DNA of 64,000 nt from Methylobacterium bullatum (GTDB taxonomy: Bacteria; Pseudomonadota; Alphaproteobacteria; Rhizobiales; Beijerinckiaceae), in contig NZ_NKUG01000024.1 in NCBI RefSeq assembly GCF_014845095.1, positions 1-64,000 on the forward strand. The letters are read 5' to 3'. Both the position numbers and the translations under genes were made by a program. The notes below the pieces were generated by a model. The model did not search any database, was not told where the DNA came from, and saw nothing but the letters and a program-made list of their open reading frames with translations. Each line of letters begins with the position of its first letter. The stretch's first letter is position 1. Shown here in pieces: positions 61,052 through 64,000 of this stretch.

Positions 61052-64000
61052 TTACGCCACCAGGAAGTCGAGGTGGGTCAGTGTTTCCTTCGTGCCGATG
61101 ACGGCAAACTGGACGGCGGTGCTGGCCGTGCCGTTGCCGTCGGCGTCGTAGGAAAGCGCGCCGGTCTTGTGGTTGTAGAGAATGCGGTCGGTCGCATCCA
61201 CCACGGCACCGGCATTGCCGAGATCCTTGAACGCGGCCTCCGCAAGCTGGCCTGTGGCGAGAGCGCTGAACACTGCCCGAGCCAGTTGGATCGTGTCCTC
61301 CGGCACCGAGAAGTCGGCGAGGCGGTCGACATTGGCGGAGCCGAGGTTCGACGAGAACACGAACGTATCGCTGCCGTCCCTGCCGTTGAGCACGTCGGCA
61401 CCGGCGCCACCGTTCAGCACGTTGGCGCCGTCATTGCCCACCAGCTTGTTGGCGGACGCGTTGCCGGTGAGGTCGATGGCGGCCGTGCCGGTGTCGCTCG
61501 TGGTCCTCAGCGTCTCGACCTCCTGGCCGGCCAACAGCGTATAGGTCACGCTGGTCTTGACCGTGTCGATGCCCCCGTCAGCCGCCTCGAGGACGCGATC
61601 ACCGGCATCGTCGACGATGTAGGTGTCGTTACCGGCGCCGCCGTAGAGCTGGTCGGCTCCCCCGCCGCCGTTGAGGACGTTGTCGCCGTCATTACCCACG
61701 AGCTTGTTGGCGAACTCGTTGCCGGTAAGCTGGATGGCGGTCGTACCGGCGTCGCTCGTCGTCCTCAGCGTCTCGATCTCCTGGCCGGCCAACAGGGTGT
61801 AGCTCACGCTGGTCCTCACCGTGTCGGTGCCACCGTCAGCGGCTTCGACCACACGGTCGCCGGTATCGTCGACGATGTAAGTGTCGTCGCCAGCGCTGCC
61901 GTAGAGCTGGTCGGCTCCCTTGCCGCCGTTGAGGACGTTGTCGCCGTCATTGCCCACCAGTTTGTTGGCGAACTCGTTGCCGGTGAGCTGGATGGCGACC
62001 GTGCCGGCATCGCTCGTCATCCTCAGCGTCTCGATCTCCTGGCCGGCTGCCAGCGTGTAGCTCACGCTCGTCATCACCGTATCGCTGCCGCCGCTTACCG
62101 CCTCGAAGACACGATCACCGGCATCGTCGACAATGTAGGTGTCGTTACCGGCTTTGCCGTAGAGCAGGTCGGCTCCCTTGCCGCCGTTGAGGACGTTGTC
62201 GCCGTCATTGCCCACCAGTTTGTTGGCGAACTCGTTGCCCGTGAGCTTGATGGCGGTCGTGCCGACGCCACTCGTGGTCCTCAGCGTCTCGATCTCCTGA
62301 CCGGCTGCCAGCGTGTAACTCACGCTCGTCATCACCGTATCGCTGCCGCCGCTTGCCGCCTCGAAGACACGATCACCGGCATTGTCGACGATGTAGGTGT
62401 CGTCGCCGTCATACCCGGAGGCCCTCGTCCCCGGGCCGGTCAGCAGGAAGATATTGTCGCCCGCATCACCCTGGTTGGAGCCAGTGACAGTCACACGCAA
62501 ATGCGCGGAACCGGTGGCACCCTGACCGTCGGAGAGCGTGTAGAGGAAGTCGTCGACGACGCTTGCTCCCACCGCGACCCGGCCCTCGGTATTGGCTTCG
62601 TACGTGTAGCTGCCGTCCCCCTGCAGGGTCAGCGTGCCGTAGCGGCCGGCGATCACAGTGGTACCGTCGACGGCCGTCTTGGCCGTACCGGCGGTCACCG
62701 CCCTGATCGCGGTGATCGTCAGGATGCCGCCATCGGAGTCGATGTCGTTGCCGAGCACGCCACTCGCCACGGAACTTCGCTGAACAACCTCGATCACGTC
62801 ATCGGTCACGACGGGGGCGTCGTTGACTGAGGCGAGAGTCAGCGCCCGGGTCGCTGCCGTGACGGCCGTGCCGTCGCCGACATCGTAGCTGAGCGTGACC
62901 AAACCGTTATAGTCGGCGGCCGGCGTAAGCGTGAAGGTCCCGCCCGTGATCGTCACCGTGCCATGATCGGCCCTCAGGTTCGTGACCGCGAGCGTTTCGC
63001 TGTCGATGTCGGTGAAGCCCTTCAGTAGGTCGGAGAGCCGACCCGTATAGGCAGCGTCCTCTCTGCCGGCCGCCAGGGTCGCCTGGGTACCGGTGAGTCG
63101 CGGGGCGTCGTTCACCGCCGTGAGGGTGGTGCTCAGGGTGGCGGGGATGGAGGTCGCGCCGTCTCCGACGCTGTAGCTGATGACGAGCGGGCCGTTGTAG
63201 TCGGCGGCCGGGGTGACGGTGTAGCCGCCCGCCCCGTCGCTCACGATCGTGCCGTGATCGACGCTGAGGCCGGAGAGGACGAGGGGAGTGCCCTCCGGAT
63301 CGGCGAAGCCCTGCAGCAGATCGGCCGCCGAGACCGTGAAGACGGTGTCCTCCGTACCGGCCGCCAGAGTCGCCCGGGTGCCGGTGAGGCGCGGTGCGTC
63401 GTTCACCGCCTCAAGGGTGGTGGTCAAGGTGGCGGGGGTCGAAGCCGTGCCGTCGCCGACACTGTAGCTGATCGTGATCGGGCCGTTATAGTCGGCCGTC
63501 GGGGTGACGGTGTAGCCGCCCTCCCCGTCGCTGACGATGGTGCCGTGATCGACGCTGAGGCCGGAGAGGACGAGGGTCGTGCCCTCGGGATCGGCGAAGC
63601 CCTGGAGCAGCTCGGCCGTCGTCACCTTGAAGGCGGTGTCCTCCGTACCGGCCGCCAGGGTCGCCTGGGTGCCGCTGAGAATCGGCGCGTCGTTCACCGC
63701 CGTGATCGTGACGGTGGTGGTGCCGGTGGTAGTCCCGACGCCACCCGAGCCCTGGGCGCCGGCATTGCCGTCCGAGAACGTCCAGACCAGCGTGGCGGAG
63801 GTCGGAGGCGTGTCGGAGGTGTTGGCGTAGGTGACGGCGCGTGCCACCGCGTCGGCGAGCGCCGAGGTGGCGACGTTCGTGCCGGTGAAGGTGATCGTGA
63901 GCGTGCCGGCCGTGTCGGTGAAGGTGGCGAAGGTCGCCCCATTCGCGTCGCGCAGGCTGTTGCCCGAGACCGTGAAGCCCGAGGCGTCGAAGCCGAACGC
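61052..64000 (-). CDS. Giant RTX adhesin with tandem cadherin/VCBS-type domains (5' end outside window)
   Basis: The frame is open to the window edge, 982 residues visible. From the N-terminal side: repeated domains of about 90-110 residues with VTITAVNDAPILSGTQATLA-type junctions, pairs like LTGTRATLAAGTEDTVFTVS and YNGPLVISYSVGDG, then an IVDNAGDRVFEAASGG/IETLRTTS series of four or five RTX-linked units. A C-terminal RTX block (NVLNGGAGADVLNGRDG) and the tail THLDFLVA, a type I secretion signal, complete it. Surface adhesion or biofilm is likely. Tandem repeats of nearly identical sequence make assembly errors possible. Confidence 0.9.
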   Translation of the reverse strand, partial: AFGFDASGFTVSGNSLRDANGATFATFTDTAGTLTITFTGTNVATSALADAVARAVTYANTSDTPPTSATLVWTFSDGNAGAQGSGGVGTTTGTTTVTITAVNDAPILSGTQATLAAGTEDTAFKVTTAELLQGFADPEGTTLVLSGLSVDHGTIVSDGEGGYTVTPTADYNGPITISYSVGDGTASTPATLTTTLEAVNDAPRLTGTRATLAAGTEDTVFTVSAADLLQGFADPEGTPLVLSGLSVDHGTIVSDGAGGYTVTPAADYNGPLVISYSVGDGATSIPATLSTTLTAVNDAPRLTGTQATLAAGREDAAYTGRLSDLLKGFTDIDSETLAVTNLRADHGTVTITGGTFTLTPAADYNGLVTLSYDVGDGTAVTAATRALTLASVNDAPVVTDDVIEVVQRSSVASGVLGNDIDSDGGILTITAIRAVTAGTAKTAVDGTTVIAGRYGTLTLQGDGSYTYEANTEGRVAVGASVVDDFLYTLSDGQGATGSAHLRVTVTGSNQGDAGDNIFLLTGPGTRASGYDGDDTYIVDNAGDRVFEAASGGSDTVMTSVSYTLAAGQEIETLRTTSGVGTTAIKLTGNEFANKLVGNDGDNVLNGGKGADLLYGKAGNDTYIVDDAGDRVFEAVSGGSDTVMTSVSYTLAAGQEIETLRMTSDAGTVAIQLTGNEFANKLVGNDGDNVLNGGKGADQLYGSAGDDTYIVDDTGDRVVEAADGGTDTVRTSVSYTLLAGQEIETLRTTSDAGTTAIQLTGNEFANKLVGNDGDNVLNGGGGADQLYGGAGNDTYIVDDAGDRVLEAADGGIDTVKTSVTYTLLAGQEVETLRTTSDTGTAAIDLTGNASANKLVGNDGANVLNGGAGADVLNGRDGSDTFVFSSNLGSANVDRLADFSVPEDTIQLARAVFSALATGQLAEAAFKDLGNAGAVVDATDRILYNHKTGALSYDADGNGTASTAVQFAVIGTKETLTHLDFLVA

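Noticed and set aside
61400-62400. Regularly spaced near-identical repeats resembling a CRISPR array at first sight
   Set aside because: The units are about 235 bases long, in coding frame, and encode RTX-linked protein repeats.
61040-62830. A 596-codon plus-strand frame with Val-Ile-rich repeats
   Set aside because: It is the complement of the RTX repeats in the adhesin gene, so its repeats are a by-product.

Overview
The window is chromosomal DNA from a high-GC alphaproteobacterium, most likely Methylobacterium or a close relative in Methylobacteriaceae. The main reason is a complete lanthanide-type PQQ methanol dehydrogenase (XoxF, 45.8-47.6 kb) with the family's Asp-Tyr-Asp signature. 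The PAS-rich sensor kinase, CheB/CheR-PAS fusion, small DUF6894-like protein, FecIRA-type iron or metal signalling and abundant decayed insertion sequences also fit. I saw no tRNA, rRNA or CRISPR array.

0-20 kb: an L,D-transpeptidase, a small secreted basic protein, and the two halves of the SbcDC nuclease (sbcD at 2.3 kb, sbcC at 15.9 kb). Between them lie about 12 kb of accessory genes: a catalase-like periplasmic protein that has lost the distal histidine, two tandem RTX proteins, a six-PAS hybrid kinase, a CheB-CheR-PAS protein and a DUF6894-like protein. A 110-bp structured repeat occurs upstream of this block and again inside it.

20-34 kb: an SDR oxidoreductase, a serralysin-type M10 metalloprotease with RTX repeats, a small periplasmic protein, a HAD phosphatase, two small hypotheticals, and a minus-strand run of a periplasmic molybdenum hydroxylase (IorAB type), a SLAC1-type channel and a cyclic-nucleotide-domain/thioredoxin-reductase-like fusion. 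Two GlxA-type AraC regulators and a second SDR follow.

34-43 kb: a graveyard of ISL3 and IS3 fragments and a broken quinone oxidoreductase, then a plus-strand five-gene unit (ABC ATPase, permease, binding protein and two amidases) that looks like uptake and hydrolysis of an organic amide. It is closed off by an intact IS5-family element and a 166-bp MITE-like element.

43-54 kb: a NarL-type sensor kinase and response regulator immediately upstream of xoxF, then an IS630 remnant. Next come a third amidase, a DJ-1/PfpI protein and a small secreted protein, probably controlled by the neighbouring TetR regulator through two matching operators. A YceI - cytochrome b561 - YceI group and a divergent LysR regulator follow.

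54-64 kb: an AT-rich patch, a FecI sigma factor / FecR regulator / TonB-dependent receptor set, a decayed amidase with IS3-type ends and a 73-bp palindrome, and the C-terminal two-thirds or more of a very large RTX adhesin that runs off the window. Four proteins here carry RTX repeats and type-I-secretion-like C-termini, but no type I secretion genes are present. Two themes connect the genes: methanol oxidation with possible metal sensing and uptake (two-component system, XoxF, FecIRA), and secreted or surface calcium-binding proteins.
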